Positions 19,857-29,091 of a stretch of DNA of 64,000 bases are shown here, piece after piece. The stretch comes from Holophagales bacterium (GTDB lineage: Bacteria; Acidobacteriota; Thermoanaerobaculia; UBA5066). The DNA lies in the NCBI GenBank assembly GCA_016719485.1, contig JADJZB010000026.1:1-64000 (forward strand), written 5' to 3'. Each line of letters starts with the position of its first letter. Positions within the stretch are counted from its first letter, which is position 1. The notes below the pieces were generated by a model, which was not told the origin of the DNA, did not search any database, and worked only from the letters and a program-made list of their open reading frames with translations. The translations under genes were made by a program, and so were the position numbers.

Positions 19857-20813
19857 TTACCGCGGCATCAGCCCCAGCGCCTTCGGCCAGGTCCCCGTCG
19901 GCTCCCAGGGCTGCGGGTGAAGCACCCGCTCGACGAGGAACTCGGCCATTTCGGCCACGATCCAGCGGAAGGTCTCCTCGCCGACCGAGTTGAGGTCGGC
20001 GTCGGGGGCGCAGTTCATGAAGTCGATGGCGTACGGGACGCCGTCCCGGACGGCGAACTCGACGGTGTTCATGTCGTAGCCGAGCGCATCGCAGAGGGCG
20101 AGGGCGTCCTTCGTCACGCGCAGCGCCATGTCATCCGGGACGACCTGCCCGGCGACTGCCGAATAGCGCGACTCGTGGGGCTCCTTCGGGGCGTACGGGA
20201 TGATCTTCACCTTCCGCCGGCCCGCGACCCAGCAGCGGTAGTAGTCGGTGAACTCGATCGCCTCCTGGGCCATCATCGTCAGGGTGTGCGTCTTGTCGTA
20301 CGCCTCGAAGAACTCCTCGCGGCTGTGGACCTTGTAGACGTCCTTCCAGCCGCCGCCGTAGGCCGGCTTCATGAAGATGGGGAAGCCGAGGTAACGGAAG
20401 ACCTCGTCCCAGTCGACGAGCCCCATGTTCCGGAACGACTTCTCGGTCGTGTTCGGCGGGTGCTCCTTGTGCGGCAGGAGAACCGTCCGGGGCACGGCGA
20501 CCCCAACGGCCCTCGCGACGACGTTGTCGAAGAACTTGTCGTCGGCCGACCACCAGAACGGACTGTTGACGATCTGCACGCCGCGCGCGGCCGCGCACTT
20601 GAGGAACGTCCTGTAGAACGGCACCTCGTGGCTGATGCGGTCGAGGATCACGTCGTACGTAAACGCCTGCTCCTGCGAGACGTGGCCGATCTGGACGGGC
20701 TCCCCCTTCACCGCGAGGCCGCGACGCCGGGCCAGCTCGTTGATCTCGTGGCAGAGGGCCCACGGAAAGGTGTCCTCCATGCCGAACAGGACCCCGATCG
20801 TCTTCACGCTCAC
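19857..20813 (-). CDS. ATP-grasp ligase-like protein
   Basis: Residues read MKTIGVLFGMEDTFPWALCHEINE at the start (GTG at 20813, with an alternative GTG two codons later at 20807; GGAGGG lies upstream). The central ATP-grasp region has FPIFMKPAYGGGWKDVYKV (nucleotide-binding Lys and Gly-rich loop), MMAQEAIEFTDYYRCWVAG and near the end NTVEFAVRDGVPYAIDFMNCAPDADL (metal-binding Glu/Asn-type region). At 318 residues it resembles D-Ala-D-Ala-ligase/RimK-fold enzymes that form carboxylate-amine bonds. It is divergent from the esterase gene with 93 bp between starts. The substrate is unknown. Confidence 0.8.
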   Translation of the reverse strand: MSVKTIGVLFGMEDTFPWALCHEINELARRRGLAVKGEPVQIGHVSQEQAFTYDVILDRISHEVPFYRTFLKCAAARGVQIVNSPFWWSADDKFFDNVVARAVGVAVPRTVLLPHKEHPPNTTEKSFRNMGLVDWDEVFRYLGFPIFMKPAYGGGWKDVYKVHSREEFFEAYDKTHTLTMMAQEAIEFTDYYRCWVAGRRKVKIIPYAPKEPHESRYSAVAGQVVPDDMALRVTKDALALCDALGYDMNTVEFAVRDGVPYAIDFMNCAPDADLNSVGEETFRWIVAEMAEFLVERVLHPQPWEPTGTWPKALGLMPR

Positions 20814-20906
20814 GTCACCCTCCACGGATCCGGTTCTTCCGCGTCCGGGATCGTATCGGACCCCCCCTCGAGCCGCAAAGCTCCGAGCCTCGATAGACTC
20901 CGTGGC

Positions 20907-21614
20907 ATGAGGCGCGAATACCACTCCTGGGTCAGTCACCACCTGGGCCGGACGATGGAGTTCCTCTGGTTCGGAGACCGCGGCTACCCCGTCGTCATCT
21001 TTCCCACCTCGATGGGGCGCTTCTGGCAGGCAGAGGACTTCGGCCTCACCGGCGCTCTCGCCGACAAGGTGGATGCCGGCTACATCCAGCTGGTCTGCGT
21101 CGATTCCATCGACACCGAGAGCTGGTACAACAAGAACGCGCCTCCCGCCTACCGCGTGAGGCGGCACGCCGACTACGACCGCTACCTCTCGAACGAGCTC
21201 GTCCCCTACATCCAGCACCGCTCCGGCCGCGGCGACCTCGGCGTCTGCGGCGCCTCGTTCGGCGCCTACCATGCCGCGAGCTTCGCCGGGCGCTACCCGG
21301 GCCTGGTCACGAAGGCGGTCCTCTTCTCGGGCCTCTACCACGTGGGGCAGTTCCTCGACGGCTACTGGGACGACCTCTGCTACTTCCACTGTCCAGAGGC
21401 CTTCGTCGCGAACGCCGACGAGGGGCTCGTCCAGCGCCTCCGCCAGGTCGACTGGTTCGTCGCAACCGGCGAGCACGATGCGCTCATCGGCGAGAACCGG
21501 CACTTCGCGGGCCTCCTGCAGGGCAAGGGGATCCCCGTCCACGCCGAGTTCTGGCCCGGGGTCTTCGGGCACGACTGGCCGTTCTGGCGCGACGCCATAC
21601 GGCGATTCCTGTAG
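20907..21614 (+). CDS. Alpha/beta-hydrolase of the esterase-D-like type
   Basis: The 235-residue protein starts MRREYHSWVSHHLGRTMEFLWFG and has the nucleophile elbow GASFGAYHA and a late His-Asp pair in GVFGHDWPFW. The sequence YPVVIFPTSMGRFWQAEDFG is typical of putative esterases of the esterase-D/COG4947 kind. There is no signal peptide, so it is cytoplasmic. It is divergently paired with the ATP-grasp gene. A ligase and a hydrolase together suggest making and breaking an ester or peptide bond on a small molecule, which is only inference. Confidence 0.8.
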   Translation: MRREYHSWVSHHLGRTMEFLWFGDRGYPVVIFPTSMGRFWQAEDFGLTGALADKVDAGYIQLVCVDSIDTESWYNKNAPPAYRVRRHADYDRYLSNELVPYIQHRSGRGDLGVCGASFGAYHAASFAGRYPGLVTKAVLFSGLYHVGQFLDGYWDDLCYFHCPEAFVANADEGLVQRLRQVDWFVATGEHDALIGENRHFAGLLQGKGIPVHAEFWPGVFGHDWPFWRDAIRRFL

Positions 21615-21759
21615 GAACCGGGAAGGAGGGAGCCGCCCGGGGGCTGTCCCGCCCGGCTCGGAACGAATCCTGCAAACCGTTCTCACGAAACGACATGACA
21701 TCGCCGGGGAAAACCCCCGGCGCGTCGCCTGCGTATAAAACTGCCAAGGTGAGGTGTCC

Positions 21760-23541
21760 ATGACCATAAGCAGACAAGTCCTCGTCGCCACAGTCGCCAC
21801 AGTCGCCGCGGTCCTCCTTCTCGGAGGCCCCGCCGCGGCCCAGGAAGTCAAAGCCGAGGAGCACGTCCTCCCGAACGGGATGAAGCTCCTCCTCGTCCAT
21901 CGGCCGGACGAGCCGTCCGTGTCGGCCGGCTGGGTCGCGAAGGTCGGCAGCGTCAACGAGCGCGTCGGCATCACCGGCATCAGCCACCTCTTCGAGCACA
22001 TGATGTTCAAGGGGACGACGACGCTCGGCTCGAAGGACCCCAAGCGGGACCTCGAGATCATCGGCGAGCAGGAGAAGCTGCGCGACGAGATGCGGGCCGA
22101 GGAGTCGAAGATGCGCGCCGCCTGGCGGCGGGGCGAAGTCGACGACATCACGAAGCCGGAGAGCAAGACTCCGCGCTACAAGGAGCTCGAGGTGAAGTTC
22201 GACGCGCTCGTCAAGGAGCAGCGCGACCTCCTCGTGAAGAACGAATTCGACCGGATCTACACGAAGAACGGCGCCTCGGGGATGAACGCCTTCACGACGA
22301 ACGACCTGACGGCCTACTTCATCACCGTCCCCAAGAACAAGCTGGAGCTCTGGTTCTGGATGGAGTCCGACCGGCTGAAGGACCCCGTCTTCCGCGAGTT
22401 CTACGCCGAGCGGGACGTCGTCTACGAGGAGCGCCGGCTCCGCGTCGAGTCGACCCCGACCGGGAAGCTCGACGAGGCGTTCGAGTCGATCTTCTGGCAC
22501 TCGACGCCGTACACCTGGCCCGTCATCGGCTACGCCTCCGACGTCGCGAACATCACGAAGGCGCAGGCCGACGACTACTTCGCGACCTACTACGCCCCGA
22601 ACAACCTCACCGCCGTCCTCGTCGGCGCCTTCGACAGGGCCGAGGCGCTGAGGCTCGCGAACGAATACTTCGGGCGCATTCCGCGCGGAAAGGTCGCGCC
22701 CCCCGAGGTCGTCACGCTCCCGACGAAGTGGCAGTACGACCTGCGCTTCGAGGGCGAGGCCGACACGAACCCCACCGCCGAGATCCGCTGGCACACCGTG
22801 CCGTTCCAGCACAAGGACTCGTACGCCCTCTCGGTCCTGGCCGAGCTCCTGAACGGCCGGACGGGGCGCCTCTACAAGTCGATGGTCCTCCCTTCCGACG
22901 CCGTCGCGACCCAGGCGAGCGCCTCGCACAACTCCTTCGGCGCCCCGGGCAAGTACGCCGGGTCCTTCACGTTCGGCGCCGAGGTCAAGGAAGGGAAGAC
23001 GCCGGCCGAGGTCGCAGCAAAGGCCCTCGGCGAGATCGAGCGCCTGAAGAAGGAGCCCGTCCCCGTCGACGAGCTCCAGAAGGTGAAGAACAACATCGCG
23101 GCGGGATCGTTCCGCCGGCTCTCCTCGAACTTCCCGATCCTCGTCCAGCTGATGGTCAACGAGGCCTACGGCGACTGGCAGGAGATGAACACCGGGCCGA
23201 AGAAGCTCGAGGCGGTCACGGCCGCCGACGTCCAGCGGGTTGCGCAGACCTATCTCGTGAAGGAGAACCAGGCGACGGCGCTCGTCTCTCGCAAGGCGGG
23301 CTCGGCCCCGTCGGAAGACGACGCCGCCCTCGCGGACGTCCCGGAGCAGATCCGCCCGATGATCAGGCAGTCGCTCCAGCGCCTCGGCGCCGAAACCGAC
23401 GCCGCGAAGCTGAAGGACGGCATCGCGAAGATGGAAGCCCAGTCGGCCCAGGTGCCCCCCGAGATGAAGAAGGGTTTCGACCTGCTCGTCGCGAAGGCGA
23501 AGGAGCGCCTCGCCGAGCTCGAGACGGCCGGGAAGAAGTGA
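21760..23541 (+). CDS. M16-family zinc metallopeptidase, active subunit
   Basis: The 593-residue protein has a signal peptide (ending near AAAQ) and the inverted zinc motif HLFEH (HxxEH) in GISHLFEHMMFKGT. The downstream metal-binding Glu is in DVVYEERRLRVES. An insert rich in charged residues (about 85-150) separates the motif from GMNAFTTNDLTAYF. A C-terminal M16C domain follows (KAQADDYFATYYAPNNLTAVLVG). GAGGT stands four bases before the ATG. It is secreted or periplasmic and degrades peptides, probably together with the next gene, which begins 10 bp downstream. Confidence 0.92.
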   Translation: MTISRQVLVATVATVAAVLLLGGPAAAQEVKAEEHVLPNGMKLLLVHRPDEPSVSAGWVAKVGSVNERVGITGISHLFEHMMFKGTTTLGSKDPKRDLEIIGEQEKLRDEMRAEESKMRAAWRRGEVDDITKPESKTPRYKELEVKFDALVKEQRDLLVKNEFDRIYTKNGASGMNAFTTNDLTAYFITVPKNKLELWFWMESDRLKDPVFREFYAERDVVYEERRLRVESTPTGKLDEAFESIFWHSTPYTWPVIGYASDVANITKAQADDYFATYYAPNNLTAVLVGAFDRAEALRLANEYFGRIPRGKVAPPEVVTLPTKWQYDLRFEGEADTNPTAEIRWHTVPFQHKDSYALSVLAELLNGRTGRLYKSMVLPSDAVATQASASHNSFGAPGKYAGSFTFGAEVKEGKTPAEVAAKALGEIERLKKEPVPVDELQKVKNNIAAGSFRRLSSNFPILVQLMVNEAYGDWQEMNTGPKKLEAVTAADVQRVAQTYLVKENQATALVSRKAGSAPSEDDAALADVPEQIRPMIRQSLQRLGAETDAAKLKDGIAKMEAQSAQVPPEMKKGFDLLVAKAKERLAELETAGKK

Positions 23542-23551
23542 GGAGCGGAGA

Positions 23552-25084
23552 GTGAAGACCAAGGTGAAGACGATGAAGACCCTCGTTCGGACGTCCGCCC
23601 TCGCCGTCCTCGGCGCCCTCCTCCTCGCCCCCGCAGCCCAGGGAGTCCCGCCGCATCCGGACAAGCTGACCTACCCGAAGTTCACCTACCAGCCTCCGAC
23701 GGCGAAGGAGTACAGGACGGTCCTGAAGTCCGGCCCGGTCGCCTTCGTCGCCGAGGACCGCGAGCTCCCGCTCGTCTCGGTCACGGTGACCCTGCGCGGC
23801 GGCACGTACCTCAGCCCGCCCGGGAAGGAAGGGCTCGCCGAGCTGGCCGGCTACCTTCTGGCGCGCGGAGGGACGAAGTCCAAGACGGCCGAGCAGCTCG
23901 AGGAGCGCCTCGCCTTCCTCGCCGCCAACCTGAACTCGAGCTACGCCTTCGACCGCGGCTCCGTCTCCCTCAACCTCCTCGCCAAGGACCTCGACGAGGG
24001 GCTCGCGATCCTCCGCGAGGCGCTCACCGAGCCCCGTTTCCAGGACGACAAGCTGAAGCTCCGCAGGGACCAGCTCCTGACCGAGATGAAGTCCCGCAAC
24101 GACGACACCGCCGACATCGAGCAGCGGGAGCGCGGCTTCCTCGCCTTCGGCGAGGGCTACTACCTGAACCGCTACTGGACGAAGGCCTCCCTCGAATCGA
24201 TTACACGCGACGACCTCGTCGCGTTCCACCGGAAGTGGGTCGACCCGAAGAACGTCGTCGTCGCCGCCTCGGGAGACTTCGGAAAGGGCGTCACCCGGGC
24301 GCAGATGATCGCCAAGCTCGACGCCCTGTTCGCGAATTGGCCGTACAAGGGCGAGGCGGCGCCGTCCGTCCCGAAGCCGGCCCACGCGATGGCCCCCGGC
24401 CTCTACCTCGTCGACAAGGACGTCAACCAGGGACGCGTCTCGGTCATGCTCCCCGCGCTCCAGCGCGACGACCCCGACACCTTCGCCGCCCTCGTCATGA
24501 ACGACATCCTCGGCGGCGGCGGCTTCACGAGCCGGATCACGAACCGCGTCCGCTCCGACGAGGGGCTCGCCTATTCGGCTGGCTCCGGCCTGCCGGGAGG
24601 CATCTGGTTCCCCGGCACCTTCCGCGCCTCCTTCCAGTCGAAGGTGCGGACCTGTGCCTACGCCACCCAGATCGTCCTCGAGGAGATGAAGAAGATCCGC
24701 GAGGCCGACGTCACGGACGAGGAGCTCCAGACCGCGAAGAGCTCCTTCATCGACACGCTCTCGAGGAACTTCACGACGAAGGGCCAGACCATGAGCGTCT
24801 TCCTCGACGAGGAGTTCACGGGCCGCTTCGCGAAGGAGCCCGAGTACTGGCGCAGCTACGCCGCGAACGTCGAGAAGGTGACGAAGGCCGACGTGAAGCG
24901 GGTCGCCCAGCGCCTCCTCGCGACGGACAAGGTCACCGTCCTGGCCGTCGGCAAGAAGGACGACATGCTGAACCCCGACCCGAAGCACCCTGTGAAGTTC
25001 CCCGAGCTGACGGCGGGCAAGGTGACCGACGTCCCGCTCCGCGACCCGTTCACGATGAAGCCGATGGCGGCCGGAACGAAGTAG
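23552..25084 (+). CDS. M16-family peptidase-like partner lacking the zinc motif
   Basis: The 510-residue protein is exported (signal peptide ending near AAQG) and has two M16 repeats. At the zinc-motif position it reads GLAELAGYLLARGG, with no HxxEH. The C-terminal domain keeps the Arg...Tyr segment NRVRSDEGLAYSAGSG used in substrate binding. This fits the known active/inactive subunit pairs of the M16B group, where the second chain completes the chamber. The start is GTG at 23552. Confidence 0.9.
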   Translation: MKTKVKTMKTLVRTSALAVLGALLLAPAAQGVPPHPDKLTYPKFTYQPPTAKEYRTVLKSGPVAFVAEDRELPLVSVTVTLRGGTYLSPPGKEGLAELAGYLLARGGTKSKTAEQLEERLAFLAANLNSSYAFDRGSVSLNLLAKDLDEGLAILREALTEPRFQDDKLKLRRDQLLTEMKSRNDDTADIEQRERGFLAFGEGYYLNRYWTKASLESITRDDLVAFHRKWVDPKNVVVAASGDFGKGVTRAQMIAKLDALFANWPYKGEAAPSVPKPAHAMAPGLYLVDKDVNQGRVSVMLPALQRDDPDTFAALVMNDILGGGGFTSRITNRVRSDEGLAYSAGSGLPGGIWFPGTFRASFQSKVRTCAYATQIVLEEMKKIREADVTDEELQTAKSSFIDTLSRNFTTKGQTMSVFLDEEFTGRFAKEPEYWRSYAANVEKVTKADVKRVAQRLLATDKVTVLAVGKKDDMLNPDPKHPVKFPELTAGKVTDVPLRDPFTMKPMAAGTK

Positions 25085-25146
25085 CACCGGGCCCGCGTAC
25101 GCTGAGTCGGAAGGCTGGCGGAATCCGGAACCGAAAGGAGTCAGGA

Positions 25147-26646
25147 GTGAGGATTCGACTGACGGCCCTGCTCGTCTGCGGACTCGCCGCGAGCATGGGC
25201 CTGGCGGCGGCTCCGCCGAAACCGAAGATGACGACGGACATTCCGGCCGGGATCGCCGCGCCGGACATGGTGCAGACGCGGCTCGGCACGCTGAGCTTTT
25301 TCGACGGCTTTCCGGACGAGGCGACGGTCGGGAAGGTCTACGACAACCTCGACTTCCAGCGCGCGGTCCAGTCCTACCTGCTGGCTCTGGCGCCGGTGAA
25401 CATGGCCGGGCTGCGCGAGGGATTGCTCGGAGTCGGCCCCGCGAACGTCACCGTCCCGACGTTCGAAGCCAACATGAACGCGCGTTCGATCTTCCTCACG
25501 GCGAACGCGACCACACCCTACACGTGGATCTGGATCAACCTGCACGACGGCCCGCTGGTGGTCGAGGTGCCCCCCAGAACGCTCGGCATGATCGACGACT
25601 TCTGGTTCAGGTACGTGACCGACATCGGAATCGTCGGCCCGGACAAGGGCAAGGGCGGCAAGTACCTGCTGCTGCCGCCCGGGTACCAGGGCGAAGCGCC
25701 CGCGGGGTACATGCCGGTGCGGGTGCCGACGTTCGAGTCCATCCTCGTCTGGCGCAACATGCCGGTGAAAGGGGACATCCGGCCTGCGATCGAGAGCCTG
25801 CACAAGAACACGCGCATCTATCCCCTGTCGCAGGCCGGGAATCCGCCGCCCAACAAGTTCGTCAACGTGTCCGACCGGGCCTTCTCCACGGTGGCGCCGG
25901 GGGATTACCGGTTCTGGGAGCTTCTCGACTACGTGGTCCAGAACGAACCCGTCGCGTCGCTCGATCCGGTCACCCTCGGTTTCTTCGCCTCGATCGGCAT
26001 CGAGAAGGGGAGGCCTTTCGCGCCCGACGCCCGCATGAAGGCGATCCTGACCGAGGCCGCCGCGGTGGGCGACGCGACCGCGCGCACCCTCACCTACAAG
26101 AGCCGCATACCCGAGGCCTTCTATTATCCCAAGAGCACCTGGCGCCAGTGGCTGGGCGGCTACAAGTTCGAGAAGCAGCCCGGCGTGGCCTACCTGGACG
26201 CGGCCGCCTTCTTCTATTTCTACGCCACGGGAGTCACGCCCGCGATGGAAGCCAAGATGGTCGGCCAGGGCTCCCAGTACGCCGTCGGACTCCTGGATTC
26301 CCAGGGCAATCCGCTGGACGGCGGCAAGACCTATCGACTGCACGTGCTGCCCAAGGCTCCGGCAAAGGACTTCTGGTCCGCGATCGTGTACGACAACCAG
26401 ACCCGTTCCATGCTCCAGACCGACGAAGACTTCCCGCAGGTGAGCAGCCTCGACAACGGCCTGGTCGTCAGCAAGGACGGCTCGGTGGACGTCTACTTCG
26501 GGCCCAGTGCCCCTTCCGGCATGGAAAACAACTGGATCCAGACCATCCCCGGCAAGGGGTGGAACATGCTGTTCCGGCTGTACGGCCCGCTCGAGCCCTG
26601 GTTCGACAAGACGTGGAAACTGAGCGAGATCGAGCTGTTGAAGTAG
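25147..26646 (+). CDS. DUF1254/DUF1214 exported protein
   Basis: GTG at 25147 lies six bases after AAAGGAG. The 499-residue protein starts with a signal peptide (VRIRLTALLVCGLAASMGLA). It has the N-terminal DUF1254 (FQRAVQSYLLALAPVNMAG, TANATTPYTWIWINLHDGPLVVEVP) and the C-terminal DUF1214 (FWSAIVYDNQTRSMLQTD, PGKGWNMLFRLYGPLEPWFDKTW). Function is unknown. Codon use differs from the neighbours: CTG and GTG are common where flanking genes prefer CTC and GTC. A strong terminator follows the gene. Confidence 0.9.
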   Translation: MRIRLTALLVCGLAASMGLAAAPPKPKMTTDIPAGIAAPDMVQTRLGTLSFFDGFPDEATVGKVYDNLDFQRAVQSYLLALAPVNMAGLREGLLGVGPANVTVPTFEANMNARSIFLTANATTPYTWIWINLHDGPLVVEVPPRTLGMIDDFWFRYVTDIGIVGPDKGKGGKYLLLPPGYQGEAPAGYMPVRVPTFESILVWRNMPVKGDIRPAIESLHKNTRIYPLSQAGNPPPNKFVNVSDRAFSTVAPGDYRFWELLDYVVQNEPVASLDPVTLGFFASIGIEKGRPFAPDARMKAILTEAAAVGDATARTLTYKSRIPEAFYYPKSTWRQWLGGYKFEKQPGVAYLDAAAFFYFYATGVTPAMEAKMVGQGSQYAVGLLDSQGNPLDGGKTYRLHVLPKAPAKDFWSAIVYDNQTRSMLQTDEDFPQVSSLDNGLVVSKDGSVDVYFGPSAPSGMENNWIQTIPGKGWNMLFRLYGPLEPWFDKTWKLSEIELLK

Positions 26647-26729
26647 CGCCCTCCGGTGACGACCGGTCACAGCGGACGGCATTCCCCCGCTGTTGAAACG
26701 GAGCGTTCGCGGGTCCTGACCCGCAAAAG

Positions 26730-26762
26730 GCGCCCCCCGGCTTCCGGGGGGCGCTTCCTTTT
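26730..26762 (+). terminator. Intrinsic terminator after the M16/DUF1254 block
   Basis: An 11-bp perfect GC-rich stem (26730-26740 with 26744-26754, three-base loop) is followed by TTCCTTTTC. It lies 84 bp after the DUF1254 stop and just before the next promoter-proximal region. Confidence 0.85.
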
Positions 26763-26780
26763 CGGCTATCGTCGGGCGCG

Positions 26781-28987
26781 ATGCGTCCTGCCCTGCCGAT
26801 CGCGCTCCTCGCCGCCGCCTCCCTCCTCGCGCCCGCCCTCGCCGTCTCCGGCGCCGACCCCGCGCCGAAGAAGGCGCTCACCCTCGAGCGCGTCTACGCC
26901 GCCGAGCCCCTCGTCGAGCCCGCGCCGACGGCCCTCCGGTGGAGGGACGCGACGCGCTTCACCTACCTGAGGAAGGCGGGCTCCGGGCCCGAGGCGAAGG
27001 CCGTCCTCTGGGAAGAGGACGCCGAGACGGGAAGGCGCGGAAGCTCCTCGAGGCGATCCCCGCCGAGGGGACCGGGAAGGACGGCAAGCCCCGGACGTTC
27101 CCCGTGGACGGCGCGACCTGGAACGAGGCCGGGACGGCGCTCCTCGTCGCCGCCGAGAAGGACCTGTGGCACTACGAGCCCGGCGCGAAGGCGGCCCGGC
27201 GGCTCACGAACGACGAGGCCGAGGAGGAGCTGCCGGGCTTCTCCCCCGACGGCGCGAAGGTCGCCTTCGTCAAGGGGAACGACCTCTGGTTCGTCGAGGT
27301 CGCCACGGGCAAGGCCACCCGCCTGACGGCGGACGGGAGCCCCACGCTCCTGAACGGTCGGCTCGACTGGGTCTACGAGGAGGAGCTCGCGGGCCGCGGC
27401 GACGGCCGGGCCTACGAGTGGGCGCCCGATTCCTCGGCGATCGCATTCCTGCGCCTCGACGTCTCGAAGGTCCCGGAATACCCGCTCGTCGACTTCCTCC
27501 CGACGAACGGAAAGCACCTGCCCCAGCGCTACCCGAAGCCCGGCGACCCGAACGCCTCTCCGTCGGTGAAGGTCGTCGGCTGGGGGAGCCCCGACGGGAC
27601 GACGACCTCGAGGGTCGTCAACTTCGACGGGAACGACGTCCTCCTCGGCCCGGATCTCTCCTGGACGCCCGACTCCTCGGCCGTCGCCTTCACGAAGATG
27701 AACCGGACGCAGACCCGAATCGAGGCCTTCCTCCTTCCTCGATCCGGGGACGGCGTCCTGCGCAGCCTCCTGACGGAGACCTCGGCCTCGTGGATCAACG
27801 CCCACCAGCCCCCGCTCTTTCTCCCCGACGGCTCCGGGTTCCTCTGGCGCTCCGAGCGGAGCGGGTTCCTGCACCTCTGGCGTTACCGGATGGACGGCAC
27901 GCTCGTCGGCCCCGTCACGACGGGAGATTGGGCGATCGAGGGCGACCCGAAGCTCGACGCCGGGTCGGGCGCGGTCTTCTTCACCTCCACCGCGAAGGAT
28001 CCCCGCGAGCGGCACCTCTACCGTGTCGGCCTCGACGGCTCCGGCCTCGCACAGCTCACGTTCGACAAGGGGACGCATCAGGCGATCCCCTCCCCCGGCG
28101 GGCGGTTCGTCCTCGACGCCTGGTCGAACGTCGACACGCCCCCGCGCGTCGTCCTGAGGCGGCAGGACGGGACGCTGATCCGGAGCGTCTTCGTACCGAA
28201 GACGTCCCTCGACGAGTTCGCCCTCGCGACGACGGAGATGGGCTCCTTCACCGGCTCCGACGGCACGCTCTTTTACACGAGGCTCGTGAAGCCGGCCGAC
28301 TTCGACCCGTCGAAGAGGTACCCGGTCGTCGTCTACGTCTACGGCGGCCCGCACGCCCAGCTCGTCCAGGAGCGCTGGGGGGGCACGTCCCTGCTCGACC
28401 ACGTCCTCGCCTCGAAGGGGTTCCTGGTCTGGGCGGTCGACAACCGCGGCTCCGGCGGGCGCGGCCTCGCCTTCGAGTCGGCGATCCTCAGGCGCCTCGG
28501 CGAGGTCGAGCTGAAGGACCAGCTCGAGGGGATCGCCGAGCTGAAGAAGCTCCCCTTCGTCGACCCGGCCCGCCTCGGGATCCACGGCTGGTCCTACGGC
28601 GGCTACATGACTCTCACCGCCGCGACGCGCGCGCCGGGGGTCTTCCGGGCCGCCTTCGCCGGCGCGCCGGTGACCCACTGGAAGTACTACGACTCGATCT
28701 ACACCGAGCGCTACATGAAGCTCCCGAAGGAGAACCCCGAAGGCTACGAGGCGACGGCCCCGCTGACGCACGCTGCGCAGCTCGGCCCGAAGCTCCTCGT
28801 CGTCCACGGCACGGCGGACGACAACGTCCACATGCAGCAGTCGATCGCCTTCGCCGACGCCCTCAACAAGGCGCGCAAGGAGTACGTCTTCGTCCCCTTC
28901 GCCGGCATGAAGCACGGCCCCCGCGACCGCGCGACCCGCCACGCCGTCCACCAGCGCCTCGTCTCCTTCTTCGAAGAGAATCTCTGA
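26781..28987 (+). CDS. S9-family peptidase, dipeptidyl-peptidase-IV-like (one frameshift)
   Basis: It begins MRPALPIALLAAASLLAPAL, a signal peptide. The frame breaks at about 27030: adding one G to the GGG run turns ETGR... into ETGKARKLLEAIP and joins the long downstream frame. The restored protein is about 735 residues. The N-terminal part is the DPPIV beta-propeller (LDWVYEEELAGRGDG is the typical Glu-Glu motif that binds the peptide N-terminus). The catalytic domain has GWSYGGYMTL (nucleophile Ser), HGTADDNVHMQQ (Asp) and GMKHGPRD (His). It removes N-terminal dipeptides, often X-Pro, in the periplasm. Confidence 0.92.
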
Positions 28988-28988
28988 C

Positions 28989-29016
28989 GGGGTCAGGTCT
29001 TGATTTTCCATTGTAG
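28989..29016. repeat. Partial copy of palindromic repeat family A
   Basis: The 12 bases GGGGTCAGGTCT (28989-29000) match the outer end of the perfect inverted repeat at 31273-31336, followed by a diverged A/T-rich stretch ending TGTAGAA. It begins one base after the S9 peptidase stop. Confidence 0.55.
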
Positions 29017-29091
29017 AACCCGGGCGGGGCGCGCCGAGGGACCCGCGCGACGGCGCGGCCGTCCTCTGTCAGGATGAGACCGGAGGTTCGC

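Noticed and set aside
21702..21722. Eight-bp hairpin in the leader of the M16 gene as a riboswitch
   Set aside because: A single short hairpin without conserved loops does not match any riboswitch class I know.
21734..21739. TATAAA as a -10 box for the M16 operon
   Set aside because: No convincing -35 element lies 16-18 bp upstream, and promoter consensus for this organism is unknown.
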